A stretch of DNA of 60,515 nucleotides from an uncultured Paludibacter sp. (GTDB lineage: Bacteria > Bacteroidota > Bacteroidia > Bacteroidales > Paludibacteraceae): contig LR026962.1 of NCBI GenBank assembly GCA_900498215.1, positions 1,420,263-1,480,777 on the forward strand, given 5' to 3'. Under the pieces are notes generated by a model. The model was not told the origin of the DNA. It did not search any database and saw only the letters and a program-made list of their open reading frames with translations. Positions 23,151 to 32,614 of this stretch are shown here, piece by piece. The position numbers were made by a program, and so were the translations under genes. The first letter of the stretch is position 1; each line of letters opens with the position of its first letter.

Positions 23151-25340
23151 ATGGCCGAATCTCTTTTTACAAACACATTAGCCTTTGAGTTCCCTAAAGA
23201 ACCCAAAATCTTCTATTTCTCCAAAGAAGACAGAACAGGTGTACCACTAACAAAATTGAGTCACCAGCTATTTCCATGTAACATTAAAAAGATATTCCCG
23301 GATATATCCAATGCGGATATTATTTATACGTCATTCTGTAAAAAGTTAGATGGATTCAAGCCCTTATCAATAGACTTTGCCAAGGATAATTTTTCGCTTA
23401 TCAAAAGATACTATAACAGAGAAATCAAGCATTATTTTTCGGTAAAAAATATTTTGGTAGAGCCAACATTTATCAAAGACAATCAGGTTTGGCTTCACTC
23501 AACCGATGCTACAGCTAAAAAGATAAAAGGATGTGAGGTATATGATAGGTTTACAATCAAAGTAAATTACAATCACTTCTTCAATACACCTGAAATAGTA
23601 CTTTCGTACGACAGGCAGGCAAAGGTTTACAAAAAGTCTGTTGCAACCTTTCTCTCAGAGCATGATAATTCCAACGAAAATCTCTTTGATGTAACTCCCG
23701 AAAACGCCTTTAATCCGGCTGATTTACTTATAAAGGTCGTTTATGTCAGCTATTATGGCAATGACAATAAATACAAAAATATGCAGGTAACTAAATACAG
23801 TCGACTAAAAGAGTGGATAGAAAACGGAGAGGAAGTTGACTTCAAACACGTTTACCCCATAATCAACAATCGGTTGGGAGCTTTTCTCGGTTACGATGAA
23901 GAAGAGGAGGAAAACGGAAGCCAGTACATAAAGAAAAACCGTTACACAAAATACCTTTCTAAAATATTTGGCTTTAAAAACAAATACCTGTCAACGACTG
24001 AATTCAAAAAAATAATCCCCGTATCAGATACCTTTACACAGGTAACGCCGGGTACAACAAGTCCCGATAGTAAACAGCTTATTTTCGGTAAGAACAGAAG
24101 GGACATGATTCCTCAGCGAGGAGTGAATAACGGACCATTTAAGCAACCTCGCCATACCAACATACAAATGTTTTTCATTGTTCCCCGCGAGCACGTCACC
24201 AACACAAACGATTTGTCAACATATTTGCGCAAAGGGTATAAAGCATTTGGGGGTCTATTCAAATATACGGATGTCCCCGTCTCGTTAGCACCAAAAAATT
24301 TTAATCTTGCATTTGAAAACCTTGAGAATCCATTACCCGAGATTGAAAACAAACTCGATGATGTCGATTTCACAGGAGCAAAATACCTGGCCATTTACCT
24401 CACCCCCATTGGGAAAAACACAAAGGCAAAAGAACAGCGAAATATTTACTATAAGGTAAAGGAAGCATTACTTAAAAGAAATATATCCTCGCAGTGTATT
24501 GAAACAGACAAAATGCTAACCGTTCTGAAAACGGATGCAGAGAATGGCAAAGATGCTTTTGCATATACCTTGCAAAACATAGCCATTGCTATAAATGCCA
24601 AATTGGGAGGCACTCCCTGGCGTATCGCTGTTCCCGAATATCGTGAACTAATTATTGGTATAGGAGCTTTCAAACATACAGATACCAATGTACAATATAT
24701 CGGTTCGGCATTTTCCTTCGACAATACTGGAGCATTTAACTCCTTCGAGTATTTCCACAAAGATGAATTAAAAGAATTGGTCGGCTCTATCGAATCAGCT
24801 ATTATCGACTATCGAAATACGATTGCCAACCTTGAAAGACTCGTTATACACTATTACAAAGACATGCGCGAAGATGAGGTGGAAATCATTGAAGATATGC
24901 TCTACAATATAGGTGTAGATGTGCCTGTCTTTGTAGTCTCAATCAACAAAACAGAATCCGAAGACATAGTGGTTTTCGATGATAATTTTGCCGAGAAAAT
25001 GCCATATAGCGGACGATACATAAACTTAGGCAATAACACCTATTTACTTTGTAATAATACCCGCTATTCCGACAATAACACCCGTAGCATTGAAGGTTAT
25101 CCGTTTCCGGTCAAGTTGAAAATAAAATGTCATTCAGACAGTTCTTTACTAACTACGCCCACAATAAACGGGTTAATAGACCAGGTATATCAATTTAGCC
25201 GCATATATTGGAAGTCCGTAAAACAACAGAATCTCCCTGTTACAATCAAATATCCCGAAATGGTTGCTCAAATTGCACCCCATTTCACAACTGGTTCAAT
25301 TCCTTCAAATATTGGAAAAGATAACCTTTGGTTTCTGTAA
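23151..25340 (+). CDS. Long prokaryotic Argonaute with a probably inactive PIWI domain
   Basis: 729 residues. The MID domain has IYYKVKEALLKR (from about 432), a following SSQCIE, and the signature NAKLGGTPW (482-490), which together bind the guide 5' end. PIWI begins at RELIIGIGAFKH; the first catalytic Asp, expected in the pattern IGID, is Gly505. The later HRDG-type motif reads IHYYKDM (from 566), so the third acidic residue is Tyr569. The C-terminus ends with the aromatic/hydrophobic DNLWFL typical of Argonautes. The N-terminal 400 residues should hold the N, linker and PAZ-like domains but show little clear identity. Expected activity: guide-directed binding without slicing. Such proteins usually work with an effector; here the operon partners are a zinc-ribbon protein and a type III restriction system. 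Confidence 0.85.
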   Translation: MAESLFTNTLAFEFPKEPKIFYFSKEDRTGVPLTKLSHQLFPCNIKKIFPDISNADIIYTSFCKKLDGFKPLSIDFAKDNFSLIKRYYNREIKHYFSVKNILVEPTFIKDNQVWLHSTDATAKKIKGCEVYDRFTIKVNYNHFFNTPEIVLSYDRQAKVYKKSVATFLSEHDNSNENLFDVTPENAFNPADLLIKVVYVSYYGNDNKYKNMQVTKYSRLKEWIENGEEVDFKHVYPIINNRLGAFLGYDEEEEENGSQYIKKNRYTKYLSKIFGFKNKYLSTTEFKKIIPVSDTFTQVTPGTTSPDSKQLIFGKNRRDMIPQRGVNNGPFKQPRHTNIQMFFIVPREHVTNTNDLSTYLRKGYKAFGGLFKYTDVPVSLAPKNFNLAFENLENPLPEIENKLDDVDFTGAKYLAIYLTPIGKNTKAKEQRNIYYKVKEALLKRNISSQCIETDKMLTVLKTDAENGKDAFAYTLQNIAIAINAKLGGTPWRIAVPEYRELIIGIGAFKHTDTNVQYIGSAFSFDNTGAFNSFEYFHKDELKELVGSIESAIIDYRNTIANLERLVIHYYKDMREDEVEIIEDMLYNIGVDVPVFVVSINKTESEDIVVFDDNFAEKMPYSGRYINLGNNTYLLCNNTRYSDNNTRSIEGYPFPVKLKIKCHSDSSLLTTPTINGLIDQVYQFSRIYWKSVKQQNLPVTIKYPEMVAQIAPHFTTGSIPSNIGKDNLWFL

Positions 25341-25391
25341 AACTTATTGTTTTCTTCATAAGCGATAAAAAACGGTCTAATTCAGAATGTT

Positions 25392-25802
25392 ATGAAAAGT
25401 AATGACAACAAATTGCTGAATAAAAATGTAAAACCAACAGCCATGCGTGAATTAGTTTTAAACGCATTGCTTGAACAGAACGTTGCTATCAGCTTATCTG
25501 ATCTGGAGAAGAAATTTAATAGAGTAGACAAAGTTACTTTATATCGCACTCTCAAAACATTTGAGGAAAAGAAACTCATTCATAGTATTGATGATGGTAC
25601 AGGGGCTGTTAAATATGCTCTGTGTAAAGAAACCTGCCAATGTCACCCGGAGGAATTACATGTACATTTTTATTGTCTAAAATGTCAACATACATTTTGT
25701 TTAACTGACATTCCTATTCCGTCTATTAATTTGCCAGTTAATTTTAGCATAGAAAATATAAATATGGTTGTAAAAGGCGTGTGCTCAAACTGCAAGAAAT
25801 AA
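25392..25802 (+). CDS. Fur-family metalloregulator
   Basis: 136 residues. A winged-helix region (TAMRELVLNALLEQNVAISLSDLEKKF...KVTLYRTLKTFEEKKLIHSID) is followed by a metal-binding dimer domain with CHPEELHVHFYCLKCQHTFCL and a C-terminal CSNCKK, a zinc site of two CxxC pairs. It starts 51 bases after the Argonaute gene and 70 bases before a separate promoter for the metal-resistance genes. It most likely represses those genes in response to zinc or a similar divalent ion. The exact metal (Zur-like or other) is not deducible. Confidence 0.9.
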   Translation: MKSNDNKLLNKNVKPTAMRELVLNALLEQNVAISLSDLEKKFNRVDKVTLYRTLKTFEEKKLIHSIDDGTGAVKYALCKETCQCHPEELHVHFYCLKCQHTFCLTDIPIPSINLPVNFSIENINMVVKGVCSNCKK

Positions 25803-25811
25803 CTTTGCAAC

Positions 25812-25841
25812 TTGGTTGCATAAACTTTTATGTTATCTTTG
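25812..25841 (+). promoter_or_regulatory. Promoter of the metal-resistance cluster
   Basis: TTG at 25812-25814, a 19-base spacer, and TATCTTTG at 25834-25841 match the Bacteroidota consensus exactly. The first gene starts 31 bases later. The Fur-family gene immediately upstream is the obvious candidate regulator. Confidence 0.7.
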
Positions 25842-25872
25842 CGGTTGTTCTAACAGTTAGATTCTGATTTCT

Positions 25873-26268
25873 ATGAACAGAATGGTGAAAAATAGTAAGT
25901 TTGTATTAGTATTGCTGGCTGGTCTGGTAATACTACTTCATGCTACCATCCCTCATCACCATCACCTCGATACTAGCTGCGACCATAATTCTACAAATTC
26001 CACCACTAATCAAAGCCGTGGGGAATCTTCCTCGGAAGCCGATAAGCATTGTCACGCTCTCAATACTATTGTTATACAGAAAGTCAACCCAATAACTTTT
26101 GATAACAATACTGCCTCTAATTCTCTTTTATTTTTTATTACGCTCAATGAGGTAGTAAAATGCCACAACAAAGTTTTATTAACTTTCCACACAATTAAAG
26201 ATGTTGTTGTATTAAAACAGTATCTTTCATCCGAACCATCCTTTAGAGGCCCTCCTGCCTTAGCTTAA
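25873..26268 (+). CDS. His-rich exported or membrane-anchored small protein of the metal cluster
   Basis: 131 residues. An N-terminal hydrophobic segment (FVLVLLAGLVILLHATI) is followed by PHHHHLDTSCDHN, a Ser/Asn/Thr linker and KHCHALN. The cluster of His and Cys just outside the membrane suggests metal binding. The C-terminal part resembles small hypothetical proteins found beside CusA/CzcA pumps in Bacteroidota. It is first in the transcription unit. A role as periplasmic metal sensor or scavenger is inferred only from composition and location. Confidence 0.65.
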   Translation: MNRMVKNSKFVLVLLAGLVILLHATIPHHHHLDTSCDHNSTNSTTNQSRGESSSEADKHCHALNTIVIQKVNPITFDNNTASNSLLFFITLNEVVKCHNKVLLTFHTIKDVVVLKQYLSSEPSFRGPPALA

Positions 26269-26342
26269 TTTCTTCTTACTTAGTATTTTTATTTCTCTGA
26301 CAGAAATGTCAGATTACTGTTCACGTTTAAAATTTAACTCAA

Positions 26343-26810
26343 ATGAGTAAAAGAAAACTGACAAAGAAGGAATTGCTGGAAAAGAAGGTTATTGAAGATA
26401 GAAAATTTAATCGAACGTTACTAATCAGCTTTGGCTCATTTTTCATTTTAGCAATTTTTTTCAATATATTCATCGTTTTTAGATATGATACAAAATTTGT
26501 CTACCGTAAATATGCATTGTATAGCAAGGAAGTTTCACAAGAACTTGTTTGTATGAATGATGACAAATTACTGACCCATAAAAGTTTAAAACTTAATTAT
26601 AAAGGGAAAGACTATTTCTTCTGTAATCGGGACTGCTATGAACATCTTGTTAATCACTATAAGGAAGATGCATTTATTCCCGATCCTTTTTCCGGTGATA
26701 CTATTTGCAAAGCTAATGCTTTGATTGGATTGAAAAATCGGGGAGAACCTGAGATTGTTTATTTCCAAAATAGAAAGACATTTAATCAGTATTATAAATC
26801 AAAAAAATAA
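26343..26810 (+). CDS. Membrane-anchored protein with a TRASH/YHS-like cysteine module
   Basis: 155 residues. A Lys-rich N-terminus is followed by one membrane segment (LLISFGSFFILAIFFNIFIVF). The outer part has ELVCMNDDKLLTHKSLKLNYKGKDYFFCNRDCYEHLVNHY: C-x18-20-C-x3-C spacing with aromatic flanks, similar to TRASH/YHS metal-binding modules. A DxxSGDxICKA segment lies near the end. It sits between the His-rich protein and the efflux pump. I infer a metal chaperone or sensor that delivers ions to the pump; no firm family name. Confidence 0.6.
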   Translation: MSKRKLTKKELLEKKVIEDRKFNRTLLISFGSFFILAIFFNIFIVFRYDTKFVYRKYALYSKEVSQELVCMNDDKLLTHKSLKLNYKGKDYFFCNRDCYEHLVNHYKEDAFIPDPFSGDTICKANALIGLKNRGEPEIVYFQNRKTFNQYYKSKK

Positions 26811-26817
26811 ATGACTT

Positions 26818-26949
26818 GTGAAAAAAAAGAAAAATAAAATCCAGCTAAAACAAGTAATAAAATGGTTTTTCATTACTATCGCCTGTTTGATTATCATTTT
26901 TGGAATCTTTGCCAGAATTCAACACTTTTTTACAACACATTTAAAATAA
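26818..26949 (+). CDS. Small membrane protein (43 residues) upstream of the efflux pump
   Basis: The frame starts at GTG, reads K-K-K-K-N-K-I-Q-L-K-Q and then a hydrophobic helix WFFITIACLIIIFGIFA, and ends at TAA eleven bases before the pump gene. A Lys-rich start followed by one membrane span fits a small accessory protein of an RND pump. An ATG seven bases earlier is out of frame and stops after eight codons. The GTG start and small size keep confidence moderate. Confidence 0.45.
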   Translation: MKKKKNKIQLKQVIKWFFITIACLIIIFGIFARIQHFFTTHLK

Positions 26950-26960
26950 ATAATTAAATT

Positions 26961-29900
26961 ATGATAGAACGTATCATTCATTTTTCAATAAAGAATAAGT
27001 TTATTATAGGCTTATTTGTAATTGCATTAATTGGCTGGGGAACGTATTCGCTTACACAGCTACCTATTGATGCAACTCCGGACATAACCAACAACCAGGT
27101 GCAGGTTATTTCGCTTGCCCCATCGTTGGCGGTTCAGGAAGTCGAGAGCTCAATTACAGCACCTATCGAGGTAGCTATTGCCAATATCCCAAACATTATT
27201 GAGCTTCGCTCCATCTCACGTTTGGGCTTGTCGGTGACTACAATTGTGTTTAAAGACAATGTAGATATCTACTGGGCGCGGCAACAAGTAGGAGAACGGC
27301 TAAAAGAAGCCGAGGACATTATCCCGGCGGGTCTCGCAAAAATTGAGATGGCTCCCATTTCTACCGGCTTGGGCGAAATATACCAATACCGCCTTGCTGT
27401 AGAAAAGGGATATGAAAACAAATATACTCCAATGGAGTTAAGAACCTTGCAGGATTGGACGGTTCGCCGCGAGATGTTGGGAACTACAGGAGTGGCCGAT
27501 ATCAATAGCTATGGAGGATTTGTAAAGCAATATGAAGTAGCCATAAATCCCGAGAGACTCAGAAGCATGAACCTTACACTCACCGACATTTTCGATGCAC
27601 TCGAAAGAAACAACGAAAATACAGGTAGTGCCTATATTGATAAAAAGCCAACAGCTTATTTTATCCGTGGCATTGGGTTGGTAAAATCATTAGAAGATAT
27701 CGAAAAGATTGTTGTAAAGAGCAATTCATCGGGTATTCCTGTTTTAATTAGAGACATTGCCACCGTTCAATATGGAAATTCCACACGATATGGTGCTATG
27801 GTTATTGATAGTACAGAGGCTGTTGGTGGCGTAGTGATGATGCTCAAAGGAGCAAATGCCAATGAAGTTACAAAAAATGTAGAAACCCGCATTGAAACCA
27901 TTCAAAAATCATTACCTAAAGGGGTGAAGATTGAACCGTTTCTCAATCGTTCTGATTTAGTGGGACGTGCTATTAGCACTGTTGCCAGAAACTTAATTGA
28001 AGGCGCATTAATTGTTATCTTCATTTTGATATTGTTTTTGGGAAATATGCGAGCAGGGCTTATTGTTGCCTCAGTAATTCCACTTTCCATGCTGTTTGCC
28101 GTTTCCATGATGCAACTATTTGGCGTATCGGGTAACTTAATGAGTCTGGGAGCTATTGACTTCGGATTGATTGTGGATGGGGCTGTGATTATTGTCGAGA
28201 GCGTGGTGCATCGAATAACGATGAGTAAACACCATCATCCGGGCATCAAAAGACTTTCGCAGCCACAAATGGATGAAACAGTATTTGAGTCGGCAAAACG
28301 AATGATGAGTTCAGCAACATTCGGGCAAGTTATTATCCTGATAGTATATGTCCCAATTATGGCATTGGTGGGTATCGAAGGTAAAATGTTTCGCCCAATG
28401 GCACAAGTGGTGTCATTTGCGTTGATTGGTGCTACAATTCTATCATTGACTTATGTACCGATGGTTTCAACCTTATTCTTGAGTAAAAGCACTGAGCACA
28501 AGCCCAATTTTTCAGACAGGATGATGGATTGGTTTCACAAAATATTTAATCCGGCTATCAGATATGCATTAAATCACAAGCTGCTTGTTTCTGCTTCGGT
28601 TATTACCATTTTCATTGCAAGCTTGTTTGTCTTTAATAGTTTGGGTGGTGAGTTCATTCCCCAGCTCGAAGAAGGGGATCTTGCAGCGGGGGTAATTACC
28701 TTGCAGGGTGGGTCGCTTACCAATACGGTTGAGCAGGTTCAAAAAGCTAATAAAATCCTGCTTGCTAACTTCCCGGAAATAAAACATGTTGTTTGTAAAA
28801 TTGGTGCCGGCGAAATACCAACCGACCCAACACCTATGGAAACAGGCGATTATATTATTACGCTCAAAGATAAACACGAATGGACTTCGGCAAAAACCCG
28901 TGAGGAACTGGTGGAAAAGATGGAAGAAGCTTTGATTCCGTTGGCTGGCGTGAAATTTGAGTTTCAACAGCCCATTCAAATGCGTACCAACGAATTACTT
29001 TCTGGATCAAAACAGGACATTGCTATAAAGATATTTGGTGATGACCTGAATACACTAGCTGATAAAGCTTCGCAAGTGGAAAAAATCATTCAAAAGGTGC
29101 AAGGCGTTGAAGACATTAATGTGGAGAAAGTCACCGGACTGGCTCAGATTCAGGTTGAATATAATCGTGATCGATTGGCGCAATACGGACTTTCTATAGA
29201 AGAAGTAAACCGTGTCTTGCGTACTGCATTTGCAGGAAGTCAGGCGGGAGTAGTATTCGATGAAGAAAAACGGTTTGGACTAGTGGTACGAATGGATAAG
29301 GATTACCGCCAAAGCATTGACGATGTAAAAAACCTTTCAGTTGCTTTGCCCAACGGCGGACAGATTCCTTTTGAACAAATTGCCAATGTTGAAATAAAAT
29401 CAGGTCCTGCACAGGTGTCACGTGAAAATACGAAACGTCGTATAACCATTGGTTTCAATGTCCGTAACAGAGATGTACAGAGTGTCATAGCTGATGTGAC
29501 AAAACAGATTGATGCAAAAGTGCAACTACCAACAGGTTATTATGTAAAGTATGGTGGTCAATTTGAAAATCTTCAAGCTGCCAAGGCTCGTCTCGCTATT
29601 GCCGTTCCGGTAGCGTTGTTACTTATATTTGTACTGTTATTCTTCACATTTCATTCCGTAAAGCAAACCTTATTAATCTATACAGCGGTGCCGATGTCGC
29701 TCATTGGTGGCATCATTGCACTTTGGTTGCGCGGTATGAATTTCTCTATTTCTGCTGGAGTTGGTTTTATTGCTCTGTTTGGTATTGCAGTGCTCAATGG
29801 CATTGTGCTTATTGCCGAGTTTAACCGACTGGAAAAGGAAGAAGGAATTATAGATATTACCGAAAGGGTATTGAAAGGATTACACACGCGTTTACGACCT

Positions 29901-31355
29901 GTAATCATGACAGCTGCCGTGGCTTCGCTGGGCTTCCTACCTATGGCTTTGTCCACTTCGGCAGGAGCTGAAGTTCAAAAACCGCTTGCAACAGTAGTTA
30001 TTGGTGGATTAATAACAGCTACTTTGCTGACGTTAATTGTTTTGCCTATCTTCTACATATTCTTTTCAACTTTTTCATTCAGATCCATTTTTAAAAGAAA
30101 ATCAGTGAAAACCTTGTCAATTTTGTTGATGCTTGTGGTTTGTTCTGCGGGTTTTAATTCAATAAATGCGCAGCAATACAGAAGTATTAATCTGAAGCAA
30201 GCAATACAAATGGCATTGGATAGTAATTTATCGGTGCGTTCGTCAAAATATGCTGTTGATGTTCAAAAAGCCTTAAAGGGTGCTTCGTGGGACATTCCAA
30301 AAACTAGCATTGATGGGCAATACGGACAATTTAACTCCTACAGCAAAGACAATAGTTTTACCGTATCACAATCCTTTGCTTTTCCTACAGTCTATATAAA
30401 CCAAAACAAACTGGCTAAAGCTAATATCAAAAGCAGTGAATGGCAGCTAAAAACTTCACAACTTGAAATTGCCACGCAAGTGAAACAAATTTACTGGCAA
30501 TTAGCTTACCTGTATTCGAAGCAAAAATTATTCGCATATCAGGATAGTTTATATACTGGTTTCCAAAAAGCGGCTGAACTCAGGGCAAAAACAGGCGAAA
30601 CAAATCGGCTTGAAATGATTTCAGCCCGTTCGCAAAGTCTCGAAATTAAAAATCAGTTGCAACAGATTAATGCCGATTTGGTGATATATAATCAGAAACT
30701 GCAAACGATTTTAAATGTTGAAACAACTCTGTACCCTGCCGATACCGTGTTACACCGTATCGACTATTTACCTGCTGCCGACAAATCCGTTTTAGCTGCC
30801 AATCCTTCGGTTAGTTATATTAATCAACAAATTGAAGTGTCTCGACTAGAGAAAAAAGTGGAAAGCAGTCGCATATTACCCGATTTAAGTATCGGATATT
30901 TCAGCCAAACCATGCAGGGAACTCAGGAAATAAACGGAGTGCCACGTATATTTGGTACGGGCGACCGGTTTACCGGAATTCAGGCGGGTATTGCTGTTCC
31001 AATCTGGTTTGCACCTTATTCGGCAAAAGTAAAGGCTGCAAAGTTGAAAGAAAAAGTGGCTCAAACAAATGCGGAGTATTATTCAAAATCGCTTTCGGGC
31101 AGTTATCGTTCATTAATGCTTGAATTCAGCAAAAACAGCAATAGTGTTGATTATTATGAAAAACAGGCTATTCCTGAAGCTGATTTAATCATTGAGCAGG
31201 CTACACGAAGTTACAACGCCGGAGCAATGGATTACCTCGATTATATTCTGAGTCTGAATCGGGCATTAAGTATCAAACAAAACTACCTCGATGCACAGAA
31301 CAATTATAATCAAACCGTTATTTCAATAGACTTTATTACCGGAAAAATATATTAA
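26961..31355 (+). CDS. cusA: CusA/CzcA-type heavy-metal RND pump fused to a TolC/CusC-like outer-membrane factor
   Basis: 1464 residues. The first about 1050 form a heavy-metal RND pump: LPIDATPDITNNQVQV in the first porter loop, the TM4 motif DFGLIVDGAVIIVES, GEFIPQLEEGDLA, and a last TM helix ending LIVLPIFYIFFSTF. A second hydrophobic stretch (TLSILLMLVVCSAGFNSINAQQ) then acts like an internal signal peptide. It is followed by about 390 residues with INLKQAIQMALDSNLSVRSSK and the coiled-coil repeats of outer-membrane efflux proteins. The usual pump is about 1040 residues and the channel a separate protein, so this is a fusion. With the adaptor at 31407 it should export Cu, Ag, Zn, Co or Cd. 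Confidence 0.92.
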   Translation: MIERIIHFSIKNKFIIGLFVIALIGWGTYSLTQLPIDATPDITNNQVQVISLAPSLAVQEVESSITAPIEVAIANIPNIIELRSISRLGLSVTTIVFKDNVDIYWARQQVGERLKEAEDIIPAGLAKIEMAPISTGLGEIYQYRLAVEKGYENKYTPMELRTLQDWTVRREMLGTTGVADINSYGGFVKQYEVAINPERLRSMNLTLTDIFDALERNNENTGSAYIDKKPTAYFIRGIGLVKSLEDIEKIVVKSNSSGIPVLIRDIATVQYGNSTRYGAMVIDSTEAVGGVVMMLKGANANEVTKNVETRIETIQKSLPKGVKIEPFLNRSDLVGRAISTVARNLIEGALIVIFILILFLGNMRAGLIVASVIPLSMLFAVSMMQLFGVSGNLMSLGAIDFGLIVDGAVIIVESVVHRITMSKHHHPGIKRLSQPQMDETVFESAKRMMSSATFGQVIILIVYVPIMALVGIEGKMFRPMAQVVSFALIGATILSLTYVPMVSTLFLSKSTEHKPNFSDRMMDWFHKIFNPAIRYALNHKLLVSASVITIFIASLFVFNSLGGEFIPQLEEGDLAAGVITLQGGSLTNTVEQVQKANKILLANFPEIKHVVCKIGAGEIPTDPTPMETGDYIITLKDKHEWTSAKTREELVEKMEEALIPLAGVKFEFQQPIQMRTNELLSGSKQDIAIKIFGDDLNTLADKASQVEKIIQKVQGVEDINVEKVTGLAQIQVEYNRDRLAQYGLSIEEVNRVLRTAFAGSQAGVVFDEEKRFGLVVRMDKDYRQSIDDVKNLSVALPNGGQIPFEQIANVEIKSGPAQVSRENTKRRITIGFNVRNRDVQSVIADVTKQIDAKVQLPTGYYVKYGGQFENLQAAKARLAIAVPVALLLIFVLLFFTFHSVKQTLLIYTAVPMSLIGGIIALWLRGMNFSISAGVGFIALFGIAVLNGIVLIAEFNRLEKEEGIIDITERVLKGLHTRLRPVIMTAAVASLGFLPMALSTSAGAEVQKPLATVVIGGLITATLLTLIVLPIFYIFFSTFSFRSIFKRKSVKTLSILLMLVVCSAGFNSINAQQYRSINLKQAIQMALDSNLSVRSSKYAVDVQKALKGASWDIPKTSIDGQYGQFNSYSKDNSFTVSQSFAFPTVYINQNKLAKANIKSSEWQLKTSQLEIATQVKQIYWQLAYLYSKQKLFAYQDSLYTGFQKAAELRAKTGETNRLEMISARSQSLEIKNQLQQINADLVIYNQKLQTILNVETTLYPADTVLHRIDYLPAADKSVLAANPSVSYINQQIEVSRLEKKVESSRILPDLSIGYFSQTMQGTQEINGVPRIFGTGDRFTGIQAGIAVPIWFAPYSAKVKAAKLKEKVAQTNAEYYSKSLSGSYRSLMLEFSKNSNSVDYYEKQAIPEADLIIEQATRSYNAGAMDYLDYILSLNRALSIKQNYLDAQNNYNQTVISIDFITGKIY

Positions 31356-31361
31356 TTTCAC

Positions 31362-31395
31362 ACCTTTAGCCCCCTTTGGGGGTTGGGGGTCTAAA
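31362..31395. repeat. Palindromic GC-rich element between pump and adaptor genes
   Basis: TTTAGCCCCCTTTGGGGG followed by TTGGGGGTCTAAA. It has the same CCCC...GGGGTTGGGG consensus as the elements inside the primase and helicase genes, but here it is intergenic. Confidence 0.65.
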
Positions 31396-31406
31396 AAACA
31401 ATCATT

Positions 31407-32591
31407 ATGACAAAATATAAATTTATATCACCTATCATTATTCTAGCTGCTCTTCTCGCATTTTCGTCATGCAAAGGAGATAAAAAACAGGGTGTAGAAG
31501 CCAAAGAAACAGAAGTTATACCCGAAAATATTGTGGAACTGAGTGGCGATCAGGTAAAACTTGCCAACTTAGAAACGGGTGCAATTGAATTGCGTTCCCT
31601 AAGCGGAACCCTCAAAGTGAGCGGTGTAGTTGCCGCTGCACCTCAAAACATGGCTATGGTAAGCATGCCAATGGGTGGCTTTGTGAAAAGTACGTCCCTT
31701 ATGCCGGGTAATTCAGTCTCAAAAGGCCAAACGTTGGCTGTTATTGAAAACTCCGAATTTATTGATATTCAACAAAACTATCTCGAAGCAAAAAGCAAAC
31801 TTGAATATGCCGAGGCGGATTATAACCGACAAAACGAGCTATACAAGAGTGATGTTTCGTCAAAGAAGAGTATGCAATTAGTTACGTCCGAGTATAGAAG
31901 TCTGAAAGTGCAGGTAAAATCACTGGAACAAAAGTTGTCTATCTTAGGTATCAATCCCAATAAATTGAACGAAAACAATATCAGTAAATCCATTACATTG
32001 GTTTCACCAATTTCCGGATATGTAAAAACGGTAAATGTAAGTATCGGCAAATCGGTTTCGGCTTCCGATGTGCTATTTGAAATTGTAAATACCAGCAAAC
32101 TTTTCCTTCAACTTACGCTGTTTGAAAAAGATGCTGACAAGGTTTCTACCGGTCAAAAAATACGCTTTTTTATCAATAATGAAACCGAACAGCACATGGC
32201 ACTGATTTACCAAACCGCCAAATCCGTTGATGCCGATAAAACCTATAAGGTGTATGCAAGTGTTCAGGGGACATGCAAAAATGTATTGCCGGGTATGTAT
32301 GTAAATGCGGTAATTGAAGCCACTACCAGCAAAGTAACTGCTGTGCCTTCCGAGGCAATTGTGAGTTTCGAAGACAAAGACTATATTTTTGTTTTTGAAC
32401 GTAACAAAAATGAAAGCGGCAAACCTTTTACAGAATACCGAATGATACAGGTAAAAAAAGGGGTGACGGATGAAGGATATACCGAAATTACATTGCCCGA
32501 CAACTACAATTTTAAAACTGAAAAAGTCATTGTAAAAGGAGCATATAACTTGCTTTCGGCAAAGAAAAATGCAGGTGAAATGGCGTGCTAA
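31407..32591 (+). CDS. cusB: CusB-type periplasmic adaptor, lipoprotein
   Basis: 394 residues with a lipoprotein signal (lipobox FSSC at about residues 19-22). The membrane-fusion layout is clear: a lipoyl-like half GGFVKSTSLMPGNSVSKGQTLAVIEN, a helical hairpin (EFIDIQQNYLEAKSKLEYAEADYNRQNELYK), the second lipoyl half SPISGYVKTVNVSIGKSVSASDVLFEI, then beta-barrel and membrane-proximal domains. It bridges the inner-membrane pump to the outer-membrane channel part of the upstream fusion protein. It starts 51 bases after that gene, with only the palindromic element between. Confidence 0.93.
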   Translation: MTKYKFISPIIILAALLAFSSCKGDKKQGVEAKETEVIPENIVELSGDQVKLANLETGAIELRSLSGTLKVSGVVAAAPQNMAMVSMPMGGFVKSTSLMPGNSVSKGQTLAVIENSEFIDIQQNYLEAKSKLEYAEADYNRQNELYKSDVSSKKSMQLVTSEYRSLKVQVKSLEQKLSILGINPNKLNENNISKSITLVSPISGYVKTVNVSIGKSVSASDVLFEIVNTSKLFLQLTLFEKDADKVSTGQKIRFFINNETEQHMALIYQTAKSVDADKTYKVYASVQGTCKNVLPGMYVNAVIEATTSKVTAVPSEAIVSFEDKDYIFVFERNKNESGKPFTEYRMIQVKKGVTDEGYTEITLPDNYNFKTEKVIVKGAYNLLSAKKNAGEMAC

Positions 32592-32614
32592 TCAACCTCT
32601 AAAAAGAAACAATC

